Positions 35,153-47,048 of a DNA stretch of 64,000 nucleotides are shown here, piece by piece. Numbering within the stretch: position 1 is the stretch's first letter; each line of letters opens with the position of its first letter. The stretch is from Margaritispora aquatica. Lineage: Eukaryota > Ascomycota > Leotiomycetes > Helotiales > Discinellaceae. The translations under genes and the position numbers were made by a program. Under the pieces are notes generated by a model that did not search any database, was not told the DNA's origin, and saw nothing but the letters and a program-made list of their open reading frames with translations. The DNA is taken from NCBI GenBank assembly GCA_007644065.1, contig VJWN01000020.1:663191-727190 (forward strand). The letters are read 5' to 3'.

Positions 35153-38100
35153 TTTAGGATCAATCAGCCTGCAAGATTTTGATTAGTACAAGCCTTCAGA
35201 AAGCTAGAGAGTATTACTCATGCAGGACATGGAAGACAGAAAGGAGAATGAAAGATACGAACGAAGTAAAGGAGGGGGATTGGAAGGAGAAGGCACCGCA
35301 ACCACAAGTGTAGGTGCGAAGTTGCGTAGAATTGATCAAAGCAAAAGCGCGATCAGTGACCCCCAAGAAAGGTCAACAGCTAACAGCAAACTATGAAATG
35401 CGAGCAGATCTAGGCAGAGAGATATCAAAGACATAGCAGTAGCTATGACCTTAGTATCCCCTGATAGCCTGGTGAAGGCAGTTTCTTGGGTGCGTGGTCG
35501 GTGTAGATGTGTGTAGGAGAAAAGCGCAACCTGTAATATCCGAAGATGCCAACCACAGCTAATGGAATGGATCCAAAGCAAGCTAGATATATAGCGAGAT
35601 TTAGCAGAAGCTACTGTCCCGAAATTGCTCTGTAAGCTTGCTGCGAATGAAGGTTTTGAGGTGTATGGCTGGTGGAGGCTCGAAGCGAAATGCAGACATC
35701 GACGCAAGATCGTGCAGGGAGTAACTTACTGGCCGAATGATACAAGCGATGCTATTTGAAAGCGATAGAGGTATCTTGATTGTTGATATAATCAAGTTGA
35801 AGGAATGTAGATGTGTTTTGTGATGGAGAAAGAAATTGTTGAGGAGTTGTGCGAAGTTGTATGTTGAAGATTAGAAGTCGAGACCTTCCGGATGGTAAAA
35901 CCACGACGACTCAGCGAATACAAACCAAAATCTTTTCACCTACTTGCGGTAATAACTTTTCCGAGTTCCTTGGCGAGTTTTTTTCCCCAAACCAAGAACA
36001 AAATGCTTTCCACTCACCCACTTATTCTTGAAGTACCTTGAGGTACACGAGATATCTTTTGCCAACCACCAAGCCAGAGAGTGATAGGCTTGATTGTGCT
36101 ATCTATATCATCTTCTGTAGACAAGGTATGTGCACTTTCTGGATGGCATTGAAAGACATACTCCTGACCACTGGCCATAGAGATAATAAGGCCCGCGAAT
36201 GGCAAAGAGAAAGAAACGGAACAAAGAAGCAACTATCAAAAGAACACACCAACGAATTACCTTCTACTCTCGAACCATCATCATCAACATCTGTTCCACC
36301 TCTGGTCCGGAAAAGTTTAGCGAGGCTTTAGCGAGATGTAAGGGCTTGTTGAATCCAAGTGGATGCTCTTACTCTGCCATGCATCTTGGAGAAGCTCCGA
36401 CAATGACACGAAATTTTAAGCTCTTTTCCCTTACGCTGCCACATACTAGTCGGTCGACTTGAACATCTGTGAAAATCACCAGGGCTCTTCTGAGGACAAG
36501 AGCAACATTACGACAACCTTCGAACCAACATAGCTGGCATGTAGCTGGTGACAGTCAAAGCTCGCCATACAGAGAGTTTTGTGGTGGCTAGAAAAAGAGG
36601 CAATGACATTGGAAATTCATCCCACAATTCCAAATGAGCTGAAAATAGATGGAATTCATGATTAGTTGTACAGGACCCGCACGGGACCGGTACAATTACC
36701 CTTTCACCAGTTTGGAGAGCTCTTAACGCTCGATATTTGCTCTTCACATGTTGTGATCGCAGAGCTGCTCAGTCTAAGAGCAGTATTAAGGTTGAGCAAA
36801 GGGTCTTTGGCCGACAACTTAGTTGCAAGTGCAACTGAGATGAGGGTCTCAAAACTGGTGACGCGGAGACTCGAATCTTAGCTTTTGAGGAGGATTGTTC
36901 GATGTAGTTTTACATGATACATGTAGTGACTAAAGCATGGTCTAAAAATTCTTTTTCATGCATTGCTTCATGTAGTGCAAGTTGTGCTATCTGTAAGACT
37001 CACAGAACCTTGAGTGGATCTGTCACCTAAGGCTGGCTGACAGATGAGTACGTTTTTCCAGGAAAAAAAGGTCCTCACAGATCTATATAGCATCTTATAT
37101 TTCATGTCGTTCAGCGTGTGAGGCTTCTCTGATCTGGAATTGAAGACACTGGCGAGCTGGTGTATTCCTTACGTGTGAAGATATAGACGAGGGACAAAAA
37201 TAAAGGGATGATCTCCCCGGAATCAAACTTTCATTGTATTTGAGATTTTTGCAAAACAGCTTGGATCAAGTGTTTCCGAGAAGAGCACTTGAAGTATTCT
37301 CCTTTCTGCTTCGTGATGTCCTTCGGCGGAGCGGGTATAATGGCCAAATCTTGGGCTGAAAAGGGTTTTGCGGAAAGTAACCATCAAGGCCTTAAAGCGA
37401 GAAATTTTACTACGCTCGGAGCCCGATAAAACCGAAATGGAGGTGAAGACTGTGAGACTACCAGCGACGATTGAACTTGATGGGTTGTAATGACGCTCGA
37501 GCATGTGTGCCCTGCGAGATAACACGGCATTCAAGTCTTTCCAATTTCGATGCTACGGTTATCGTCTCGAGGTCCATCCTAGGCTTTAGAGCCTGGGACA
37601 CCTAAATGAGATTTCATACAAGACATCTTGAAAACATGACCGAGAGAAAATCTGACGCCCGATGTCAAAATTCGTAGTGTGATATTCGCCACTTCTGATC
37701 TCGGCGTCGAGTTTAGATTCGCATATGCATTTTGCTACAAACACACATCATGAATGCATTTAATCCGGAAATTTTTGACGCTAAAGTATGATAGAAGTTT
37801 CCTAGTCCTGAGATGGCTTAAAGCAAGATGGCACTTGTGGTTCGACGACCTCAGAACAGGTGCACTCCGGTAGTTTGGAATGCTGAAGCATAAGCGCCCT
37901 AACAAGCGTTGATGTGCTACTAAGCATTCCAGGAAGGAGTCAGTGACAAAATAACTGGCCACAGCATTGTCGAGGAGGACCGAGATCCATGATCGAAGCT
38001 GTTTTTCCAGGATGACTTGACTATTGGCTAGTCAGTTTCCTTGCCAATCCCCAGAGTTAGGAGGAGCTGCGAGTTGTGTACTCACATTATGTTCACCATC

Positions 38101-39309
38101 TCTGCATGGTGGTTTTCTCCGTGGAACAATTGTCGGAATTAATGTCACTACGGCAGGTAGTATACTTCAGTCCACAATTTTGACTTGGCGGCCATCGAGT
38201 CTGACAGGAAAAGAGACCCACGATCACGGGAAGACCTCAAGTCCTTCCCCAGAATCAGCTGCGTATGATTCTTCTTTGTGAGCTCAAAGAACAGTAGTCT
38301 AATTTGTCGAAGAAGCTGGAAAAGGGCCTGTGTAATATCAATGACAATGGCGTTGGCAGGTTGTTGAATATCAACCTGGAGGGCGGCGAGGAGGTCGTTG
38401 AGTCGAAGTCGACCCTGACGAAATAGGAATTGTTCAACGTCGAAGTTGAAGAAGTACAAACTTCTGGACTTGCTATCGCTGTTAGTATGATGTTTCTTTG
38501 TTGTAGTCGAAAGGCATCCAAAAATAACCTTGTTCGAATGGCATATAAGGAGCTGGTCTAGATCTTAGGAAGACGCGACCGGGTGCGCCGTACGCGAATT
38601 CCCGCAATCATTGAGTGCCAATTCATGGCCAGGCCAAACCCAACCCAACTAAATATCACTCAAGGAAGGTTACACTTTGATACTATGCGACCGCTTGGCT
38701 GGGAGAAATCAAGAAGACTTGTTCAATGCTTGATCAAGCAAAGATGAGGTTGGAAGAAAAGGAGGCTCTCTCCTGGGTTGTTTGATTCGGTGCCGATATT
38801 TATCCGGCACACCACAAGGCCGAATTGAGGTATCATGGCTGAGGTCAGTCCCACGAAGTTGAACGACTGATGACAACTTTCTCCCATTCGTAAGTATGTT
38901 TAGAATGAATCAGATTCTTAGAGCAAAGGAAGTTTTTTAACGTTCAACACATGTGCAGAAGTGGTATATGGACATGTGCAGTGCCGCTGCATCGGCTCTT
39001 GGTAATGCATGATTCCATCAAAAGTCTTTGAAGAGGCAGCAGAGTGGATTGAATGGTTGATATTGGTCAGATAAGATATACAAAAGTATGCAAGATGGAT
39101 GGAAGATGTTGGCATTACCACATAATTTTTGCAGAGAGGTGGAGAAATCATTGATGGAGTGATTCATTTGATGGTTGAGGTTGAAGTCCGGATGATTATT
39201 TTAGCAATCCGAGCCGGAGCTCGTATCGATAAGACTTGGCAAGGTGACCTCCTCAACCTAATACTTTTCGTATTTCCAATTCGTTCTTCTCTGTAATTAT
39301 ACTTCAAAG
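35153..39309. other. 4.2-kb intergenic region, divergent promoters plus one orphan frame
   Basis: DNMT5 and the 2H phosphoesterase gene diverge from here, so both promoters should lie at its ends. Apart from the frame at 38148-38459 (listed separately), I see no coding signal, repeat family or transposon motif. Confidence 0.45.
38148..38459 (-). CDS. Orphan coding-like frame, about 100 codons, unknown
   Basis: I do not recognise this protein. The frame is notable because its first two thirds show strong third-position bias (many codons ending in C or preferred synonyms), as in real fungal exons. It encodes an amphipathic, Leu/Gln-rich stretch (LNDLLAALQVDIQQPANAIV, then ITQALFQLLRQIRLLFF). 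There is no convincing ATG exon: the minus-strand sequence just upstream has a TAA followed by ACAG, so this could be a 3' exon whose donor is unclear, or the remains of a decayed gene. Coordinates mark the open frame only, not a verified CDS. Confidence 0.25.
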   Translation of the reverse strand: MYFFNFDVEQFLFRQGRLRLNDLLAALQVDIQQPANAIVIDITQALFQLLRQIRLLFFELTKKNHTQLILGKDLRSSRDRGSLFLSDSMAAKSKLWTEVYYLP

Positions 39310-40538
39310 ATGGCTTCGACATTACCTCCTACTGCGGATTCTCAGAACAAGTTCGAGGATCTATCCGGCGTTGATAGTGCTGCGTACTCGAACCCGTACG
39401 ATGCATTACTCGAGGCATGCGAGAACGACCCGGTATACCCCTCATCTCCATGTCATTTCAACCATTTCTTCATTATCTTGATATTCTTCTTTGGAGTCGA
39501 AGCTATTTCTGCTATGCACTTTTTCTCCAACACTAGTCAAACTATGGCTAACGATTCAAAAGGCTAAACTTCAAGTCCGCTATGCAACCCATCGAACGAC
39601 ACGCAACAGTCAGCAAAAGACAAAACTCCTCTCTCCAGAGTTCTCAGGACTGATTCTTGATCCCATACTTCAAAGGCTGGAAGATCCTACAATTGAACCT
39701 GGCTTCGTTGATCCTCGAAACTGTCTTGTGTTCTGGGCTCGACCACCTGCTCACATCCGGGCTATGGTTGGCCAGGTGCAACAAAAGTTGAGAGAATCTG
39801 CTCCAAGTATGTTTATCCCCCGAGTCCAGAGACTTGGAAGAATGAATCAGTTTTGAGCTAGCTCTCAATTCGATGACTCAACATATTGGATTTCCATTGC
39901 TGCAACCCGAATCCCGTGACTGACCTCCTCCAGACCTCTGGCTCATGCCCCTCCCAAACTGCCACCTTACAGCCCTCGAAATAACATTCTCCCTAACCCT
40001 CCCGCAAATAAATGCCATCGTCAGCAATCTCGGTCCCTCCACCATCGCCACAATGACAGACTATACGTACACTCACCAGGCTCGACTCATCAAGCCCATG
40101 CTCTCCTACGATGGAGCCGCGTTGGCCCTCTCCTTCCTACCAGCTGCCGGAGAAGGCCTCTCTTCTTCTGGAGAAAAAGCCGAGAGGACGAAAGAGGAAG
40201 ATGCATTCACGTACCACCATCTCCGAAGAGACCTCTTCAACATCGCTAAGGCAACCGGTGTGTCAGTTGATTCACGCTACGTGGTGCCCAGCTCCCACAT
40301 CACCGTCGGACGCTTCCTGACACAGGGAGATCACGCTGGACAAGGGAAGATGGAAGCATGGATTGAGAAGATTGAGGAGATCAATCGTTGGTTGGAGGCT
40401 GAGTTTTGGCCAGAAGAGGGGGGCGAGGTAAGGGCTGATGCGCAGTGGATCGTGGGTCAGGAAAAGGGACTGGATTGTAGGATTGGGACGCTTTGGTATG
40501 GTGGGGGCAGTACAGTGAGGATTGGTGAGGGTTTCTGA
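39310..40538 (+). CDS. 2H phosphoesterase (RNA ligase / cyclic nucleotide phosphodiesterase-like), 323 aa
   Basis: Three exons, 39310-39432, 39563-39806 and 39934-40538, with GT-AG introns of 130 and 127 nt, longer than the local norm. The two signature motifs of the 2H superfamily are present: HLTA starting at His133 and HITV starting at His244. The spacing of about 110 residues is normal for the fold. The sequence RPPAHIRAMV upstream of the first motif resembles fungal members annotated as RNA ligase/cyclic nucleotide phosphodiesterase. These enzymes act on 2',3'-cyclic or 2'-5' phosphodiester bonds in RNA or nucleotides; the exact substrate cannot be assigned. No signal peptide or membrane segment is seen, so it is probably cytosolic. 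The C-terminus is Gly-rich and has no added domain. Confidence 0.82.
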
Positions 40539-42174
40539 GAGGGCAGTGAGGAGTTTTGTGATTGGGAGCAAGAGGTTGACAAATCGAATTTCTATGACGA
40601 GTATCTGAGGGGAAAGCGAGGCGAAGCGACTGAAGAAATGAGATTGGAAGAGAGATCCTGGACGAAGCGAGATTTTACGGTCATTGATGAAATTCTTCGG
40701 AAAGACAGACATACTAGATTTCGCTTTTAGATACAGACACATGAAATAGACTACATTGACTTCATTTAAAATTTCCACATAAGAGATCAGAGGTAGGCAT
40801 TCCGTAATGGACACTCTACAGCACCAAGTGCAACAGACTCAGTTTGAGATCTAGCATCACCAAAGTGTAAGCAGACATTAAATCTTGTAAAAGCTCGCGA
40901 GACACAGTATCGACCGTTTGGGACGAATAAAGTAGATAACTCTCTTCCGCTCTCGACCACTTCATCTTGCTTGCCCAGTCTTACAACGGTGTCACTATGA
41001 TCACAGAATCATCAGGCAGTCAATTAATGCGCTGCCCAGCCCAGAACCCACCTACCAAACCCTATCAGTCAACCATGCAGAGCGAGGAACGAACTTCTTC
41101 CCTCAACACTCATCGATATATACGACTTTTGCTCAAGCCCAAGCAGCTAGCCACCTCAGACTCCACTTACGCAATGTTTTTATTTCACTTGACTCTAGAA
41201 ATCACTTTAGCATAAACCGTAGAATATAAATACAAAACGTTCGCAACCAACAACTACTTAACAAGAGGTCCAGGTTCGCATTGCTAACGTCCTCCTCATC
41301 CGTCTCCTTGTTGTTCTTCTAGTTTATGTAAATCACTCGATAGCAATGCAATGCTAAACAATGAATGGGACACCTAGTACATGAATACCAAAAGCCTAAG
41401 AGGTTGGATGACAAAACACAGCTTGGAGAGGAGCTAATACGCAGCGAAGTTCATAACTACATATAAAAATCAAATTGAGGATAGGTAATTTCCAGGTGTG
41501 AGCAAAAAGCTCTTTTGAGATGGAATGTTTTTCTCTCCGTCATCCACTCGGTTGCATGCTCAATCCCAGCCTCACTTGAAGATGGTTAAAGGGACGATAA
41601 AGCTGCTAGACTTATTTGCCGCAACACTATTATGTGTTTTGCAATAAATTTCATAGACGAACAGATTGTAATACAGACTGAGGAGAGTTTAGAAACTTGG
41701 GGAGTTGAAGACTGGAGGGTTTAAGAACATGATGGAGTATGTCGCCGTGACTGGCCAGGAAATGGATCTGGGGAAATGGATCTCGAGACGAATGAGAGAC
41801 TTGGCTTGAATGCCATATACCCTAGAATCCAAAAGCAGGATGAAACCGAGTTCAACTTCTCCGCAGATCTTTGCCCAAGAAAGTGCAACAATCCAGTCAA
41901 GAGCCACTAAGTCAGAACTCTCCCTGACAAACATCACTCTGAAAATATTCGAGCTTTCGCAGCTCCTCACATATCCCATGGAAAGCAGATGGATCATGGT
42001 ATCAGCAAACTTTGAATGCTCCGAGGCGACTCAGGAGAAGATACAAGTGGCCATTTTCTCCCAGCCTTCCCTTGTTCAATCCCTATCAACCATTTGTGCC
42101 CATGCAAAATCAACCGTAATTGCCGTCCATGCCCACATGAGAAAAAGGAGTCATCGAATCGCATCAGCTCACAT
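40539..42174. other. Intergenic region between convergent genes
   Basis: No coding exon chain or repeat is recognised. Frames such as 41810-42178 (+) lie largely opposite the 3' end of the eL42 gene and have no domain. The segment contains the 3' UTRs of the flanking genes. Confidence 0.4.
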
Positions 42175-42932
42175 CTAGAACACCAACGCAGCACCCTTGG
42201 TCTTCTTGTCACCACTATTCCACATAATTAGCATATCCCTCTGACAAGTCCACAGAGCATGGAACATAGGCTAGAACATACCCAAGCTCGAAATGCTTGC
42301 AACGCTTCAATGCCAACTGTGCCTTCGTCTTGCATGCTGTGCACTCCAATCTCAGAACAACCTTCTTTGTGGTCTTGGCCTTCTTGTGGAACACGGGCTT
42401 AGTTTGACCTCCATAACCGGACTGCTTGCGATCATAACGACGCTTTCCCTGTGCGAAAAGAGATGCCTGGTCCAGATGTCAGAATTTGCCTTGATCTCTG
42501 GATGGTTGCGGCTCAAGCTACCTTTCCTGCCTTGTATTGGGTGACCTTGTGCTGTGTGTGCTTGCGGCAGTCCTTGCCCTTGCAGTAGGTGCGTCTGGTC
42601 TTTGGAACGTTGACCTGTGGGAAATCTCATATTAGCTTCCATCTCCAGCCCATTTTGCTTTCTTGCTGCCCGCCTGTCTGCTCGTCATCTCAATCGCTTC
42701 GAATCCGACCTTCCGTATCTCTGCTTCTCTTAATCTGCGCTCGCATCTGCAGAATTGTTCTCCTTCGCTCTGCCCATCTCGTCGAATGGCCAGTGTAGGC
42801 GAAGCCTGCCTTTTTTCGTTCGACTCGAATTGATCTTCGAAACTGATCGGTGATGCCCAAGCTCCTCCATCTCCCAGTATCATAAAACACGCCCTCCAAC
42901 AGATTCAATGGAATAATGGGCAAACATACCAT
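42175..42932 (-). CDS. RPL42: 60S ribosomal protein eL42 (L44/L36a family), 106 aa
   Basis: Four exons on the minus strand: 42932-42930, 42614-42522, 42466-42282 and 42214-42175. The product begins [12 protein letters not shown], continues through [18 protein letters not shown] and [16 protein letters not shown], and ends [10 protein letters not shown]. It has exactly the family length of 106 residues. The four zinc-ligand cysteines are present (two in TYCKGKDC, two in LECTACK). It sits at the E-site of the 60S subunit. Exon 1 is only the ATG codon, separated by a 315-nt intron that is much longer than the other two (55 and 67 nt). Such ATG-only first exons are typical of fungal ribosomal protein genes, and the first intron may carry expression signals. 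The residue after [10 protein letters not shown] is Pro, as in cycloheximide-sensitive species. Confidence 0.97.
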
Positions 42933-44532
42933 CTTGACTGATTTCCGAGGTGGTCGTTTGGTGTTGGTTTATCGAAAGTCGTCAGTTGCTCGATTTGTTG
43001 ACGTTGCCTCCATTCAAAAATGTGCGACTCGCTAATCAAGTGTGGGTCCGATGAATGGCCGTTCTTAAATCATGTGACTTCGATAACCTCCGTCCTACCT
43101 AGGCCCATGTCCAAGTCTTCATGGAAGTAAAATAAGCTCTTTCTTCCAAACCCGTCTTTACCTTATGTAGGTAGAGAAATGGACGCACTTACCTACCTGA
43201 CCTTAGGCATGTTATCATTCACAAGTGTCTTATTTCTGGTTTTGAATATCAACCTCCTCCATGGCTGCTTCTCCCATCCATTTATCTCACTTCTTTGGTG
43301 CCTACCTACCTACCTATCCATTTTAAGCACATTTAAGCACATAGCCAGCTTCAACTTGGAAAGGTGCTTATCTTCCATCATTCTTAATCGGACTTCTCAT
43401 ACCACGTTTTTGTGTCTGCCACACAATCTTGTACCGGCGCCTAGGATGCTATCCAAAGATTTCGATACCGCAGGACTCGGACCTGGTAATTTTGGAGGGG
43501 GCTACTCATAAACTTCCACAGTATTACTTACTGGGCCTTGGAGGAACCTAAATGCAGCAGCATCCAAATGTATTCTTAGATCAAACCATCCTACGTCCTT
43601 AATCAACTCTCGAAATGTCCTTTACGGAATGTATGCAACTCATGACTTTGCGGCACAGTTGCAAGTGTGTGTATGTGTGTGTGTGTGTGTGTCAGATATG
43701 AGGGCTGTGGCATAGCTCTTCGTTCTTCGGATACTGCCTGCTATCAGCATTCGAACCCCATGAGGGCGTTGCTGAGATTGATTCGGAGTGGGACAAATGT
43801 ATGTATGGCAGTGATGATTATGATCAAGCTCACAGCTTTCAAGCCGGAATAGACTCTTTCCGAGCAAGCCCTCATGTCAAAGTGGATCAAAGGACTACCC
43901 AAGGTATTACATATCTCTCTCAACTCTTTTGGGGAGGATTCAACCAAGCTTCTTACCGTTCTTATGCACGAAAGGAATGGAACTTCTGGTTGGAATCACA
44001 TCTGAAAAGGAACTTCCAAAAAGTTGAAAATACTTCCCAGCGTAAGGTATGAGGGACGGCAAGGTAGCGCTCAGCATCGATAGTCACTGGGAATTCCCCG
44101 AATGCCCCGCGGTCGCATACGAGTACCTATCCCATGCCGCAGATCTCTCCTCGCCAACTTCTTCTTGATTGCACAAACCAAACCAAACAAGACAGGCACG
44201 ACAAGCTGCGTCAAGTCTACCTTCCGTACACTTTGATGTTTCACCACAACGGCGAGTTGCAGCCCGGACGCTTCGATATTCGCCAAAGCATTAACTCTCA
44301 TAGGTCAGGTTCTTGTTTAAGGGGCGGGTTGGTAGTCTCGCCCTAACCTGAATTGACAGGGCTTCTAATCGTCACCGTCACCATCACTATGGACATGTAT
44401 TTTGTTTGCCTCACTTGCTGAACTTTTATTACCTTCCATGCCTCTTTTCTTACTTCTCCTTTCCTTATTTTCTTATGTTACAGCGTATCTTTGTCCTTCC
44501 GCACTATCTTCTTTCATTCTAGTCTATGCATC
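42933..44532. other. Intergenic region with a GT microsatellite
   Basis: This holds the divergent promoters of the eL42 and P450 genes. TACCTACC-type repeats occur near 43188-43200 and 43303-43320. A GT dinucleotide tract lies at about 43664-43692. No coding gene is supported. Confidence 0.4.
43664..43692. repeat. GT/AC dinucleotide microsatellite
   Basis: About 14 GT units, interrupted once by TATG. It produces spurious Cys/Val or His/Thr frames when translated. Confidence 0.9.
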
Positions 44533-46613
44533 ATGGCACCCACAATCCTAATGGCACTCGGTGCAATATTTATCTATCTTGTCTATTCAAATGTAACAGG
44601 ATTGCAGAAGAACATTGCCGCTGCAAAACGATCTGGATTACCTTATATTGTCACACGTAGGTTGAATTTCCGAGAAATGGAGGTTCGAAACTCACACATC
44701 TCAGCGGTCAATATATACAATCGACTGTGGCTTCTTTCCCATCGAGCTTTGCTCCCGTTCCTGAACAGCCTGCCAAAAGCCTGGACAGAGCAATGGTTAC
44801 CGTGTGCCATATCTCTAATCACTGCTGAACTCATCTGACTATACTCGCAGCTACTTGATGCCTGATTGGGTATGGTCAGATCTTTTTGATCCTTTCGAAA
44901 AACACGGAGACGTTTTCCTTTCAGTCTCGCCTGGCTTAATACACGTCTGGCTCGCAAATGCAGAAGCAATTCGCCAAGTTACAGCTCGTCGCGAAGCTTT
45001 CCCTAAGCCCCTCGAGTCTTACCGTATTCTCGAGATTTTCGGCAAAAACATCATATCTACGGAAGGGGGTGAATGGAAGTCACACAGGAAGATCACTTCC
45101 CCAGGATTTAATGAGAAGAATAATGTTCTCGTTTTTGCGGAATCCTGTCGCCAGGCGCAAGGTATGCTCCGAAAGTGGACAGGTGAGAACGGTTCTGGAA
45201 ACACCACACTGAATGAAGTACCCACGGATACGATGCGCCTGACGTTGCATATCATTAGCAGAATTGGTTTTGGTGTACGTCTTCTATGGCCGGGAGAGTC
45301 GTCGGGCGATGAAGAATCTGTCAAGGATGCAGTTTATAGCAGTAATAGCCCACCGCCCGGTCATACCATGAGCTTTGAGCATGCATTAGATAGTCTTCTG
45401 GAGAATTTGTTATGGGTACTTCTGACTCCAAAATGGCTTTTGAGTTAGTACTATCAATTTATGTGCCATCTTTTGCTAACTTTTCCTAGAACGTCTACCC
45501 TTCACAGGACCCAAAATCGCCTTTGAATCTTTCACCAATTGGACTCTGTACATGAATGAGCTGTTTGCACAGAAAGTAAACGAGGCTCGCAAAGGCACAC
45601 AAAAGGAAGGAATGGATATCATGGGTTCTTTGGTTCGAAGTTCTTATGAGCCTGCCGAAGCGAAAGCGAAAGACTCCCCAGAACGCGTTGAGAGAAATGA
45701 AGTTGGAAATCCAGTCCTCTCGGATTCTGACATTCACGGCAATGCTTTCGTTATGATTGTCGCTGGTCATGAGACAACAGCCAATTCCGTACATTTCTCC
45801 TTGGTGGAACTCGCGATGGCACCCAGAGCGCAAAGGCTTCTCCAAAAAGATATTCAAGGCATCTTCGGAAATAGTTCACCTGAAACATGGGACTATGATT
45901 CCAATATTAACACGCTTCTGGGAGGCATGGTCGGAGCTGTACTAAATGAACAGTTGCGTCTGATGCCACCTGTGATTGCCATCCCAAAACATGTCACAAG
46001 AACTTCTGACCAAGACATTTTCCTTGATGGCAGGAAGCACACACTGCCTGCTGGAGCACATGTTGCTTTAGCAACAGTTGGTGTTCATCGAAATCCAAAA
46101 TACTGGCCCACGCAGCCTTCGAAGGTGACAGGACAGAAGAACGATCTGAACGACTTCAGACCTGAAAGATGGTTTATCAAATCTGGAGTAACGAACCCTC
46201 AACAGGTCGATAGTGCCACTGAGACAGATGAAGACGAGGATTTCGGTGGATTTTCTGGGAGGGATAGCTGCGGGGAATTATTTCGTCCGACGAAAGGCTC
46301 ATATTTACCATTTTCTGATGGAGCACGTTCGTGCTTAGGTCGAAGGTTGGCTCAAGTTGAGGTCATGGGAGTTTTAGCTGTGCTATTCCAAAATCACTCT
46401 ATTGAGTTGGCTGTGGATGCATGGGCTACGGATGAGGAAGTGGAGAAGATGTCGGACGAGGACAAGAGAGCTCTCTACGGCAAGGCGCAACAGAAAGCGA
46501 GAGAGACGATTCGAAGTGCTACGACTTTGATCACATTGAAGCTACATCCGGGATTTATACCAGTGAGGGTAGTAAAGAAGGGAGATGAGCGATTCATTAA
46601 TCTTTTAGAATAA
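44533..46613 (+). CDS. Cytochrome P450 monooxygenase, 645 aa
   Basis: Four exons: 44533-44656, 44705-44801, 44851-45443 and 45490-46613. The introns are 46-49 nt with GT-AG ends. An N-terminal helix (residues 3-23) anchors it to the ER membrane. All P450 hallmarks are present: I-helix AGHET (about 363-367), K-helix EQLR (about 424-427), RPERW (about 494) and the haem loop FSDGARSCLG with the axial Cys at about 553. The proximal YIVTP, DWVWSDLF and EAFPKPLESYR segments are typical of fungal microsomal P450s. It is about 100 residues longer than usual. Part of the excess is an acidic insertion (TETDEDEDFGG) between the RPERW and haem motifs, and part is a polar loop in exon 3. It should use NADPH-P450 reductase; the substrate is unknown. 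No polyketide, peptide or terpene synthase is nearby, so a housekeeping or detoxifying role is as likely as a biosynthetic one. Confidence 0.93.
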
Positions 46614-47048
46614 GAAACCAATCCTTATTCAAAGTTCAGATACAAGTCTATCTACAACACATCCTTGAATCTTTGATCAGGTTGAGCTACGAGTAATTAT
46701 GAAGAAAAGGGGTTTGTATTTCTTGCCTTGGATTAATGAAGATTACAGAACGTTTGTCCTCATTTGAAGTTCATATCATTCTATTCCAATCATGCCCTTG
46801 GATACTTTCTAGGGTTTTATATCACGTGCACCTCCACAAAGCTCTGTCCATGAGGCGCTGGTCCCGTCGTCCCCTTTTAGCGCTTGGGCATGTCTTGTTT
46901 ACCAGCCCTCCCCCACACAGCGCATCATCAACAACACCAGAACATCTCCACCACGACAACCACATTCCAACTTCCCAATACTCCCACCACTCCAAACCAT
47001 TATTATCGCGGTCGCGTATTCTTGTGTAACCTATCTACATCCTTCATA
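46614..47048. other. Short intergenic region, promoter of the SAP gene
   Basis: This lies between tandem plus-strand genes. It is pyrimidine/CA-rich towards 47048, as is common just upstream of fungal start codons. No gene was seen. Confidence 0.4.

Noticed and set aside
43179..43511. 110-codon plus-strand hydrophobic frame
   Set aside because: Hydrophobicity arises from CT-rich TACC repeats, and there is no conserved feature or spliced continuation.
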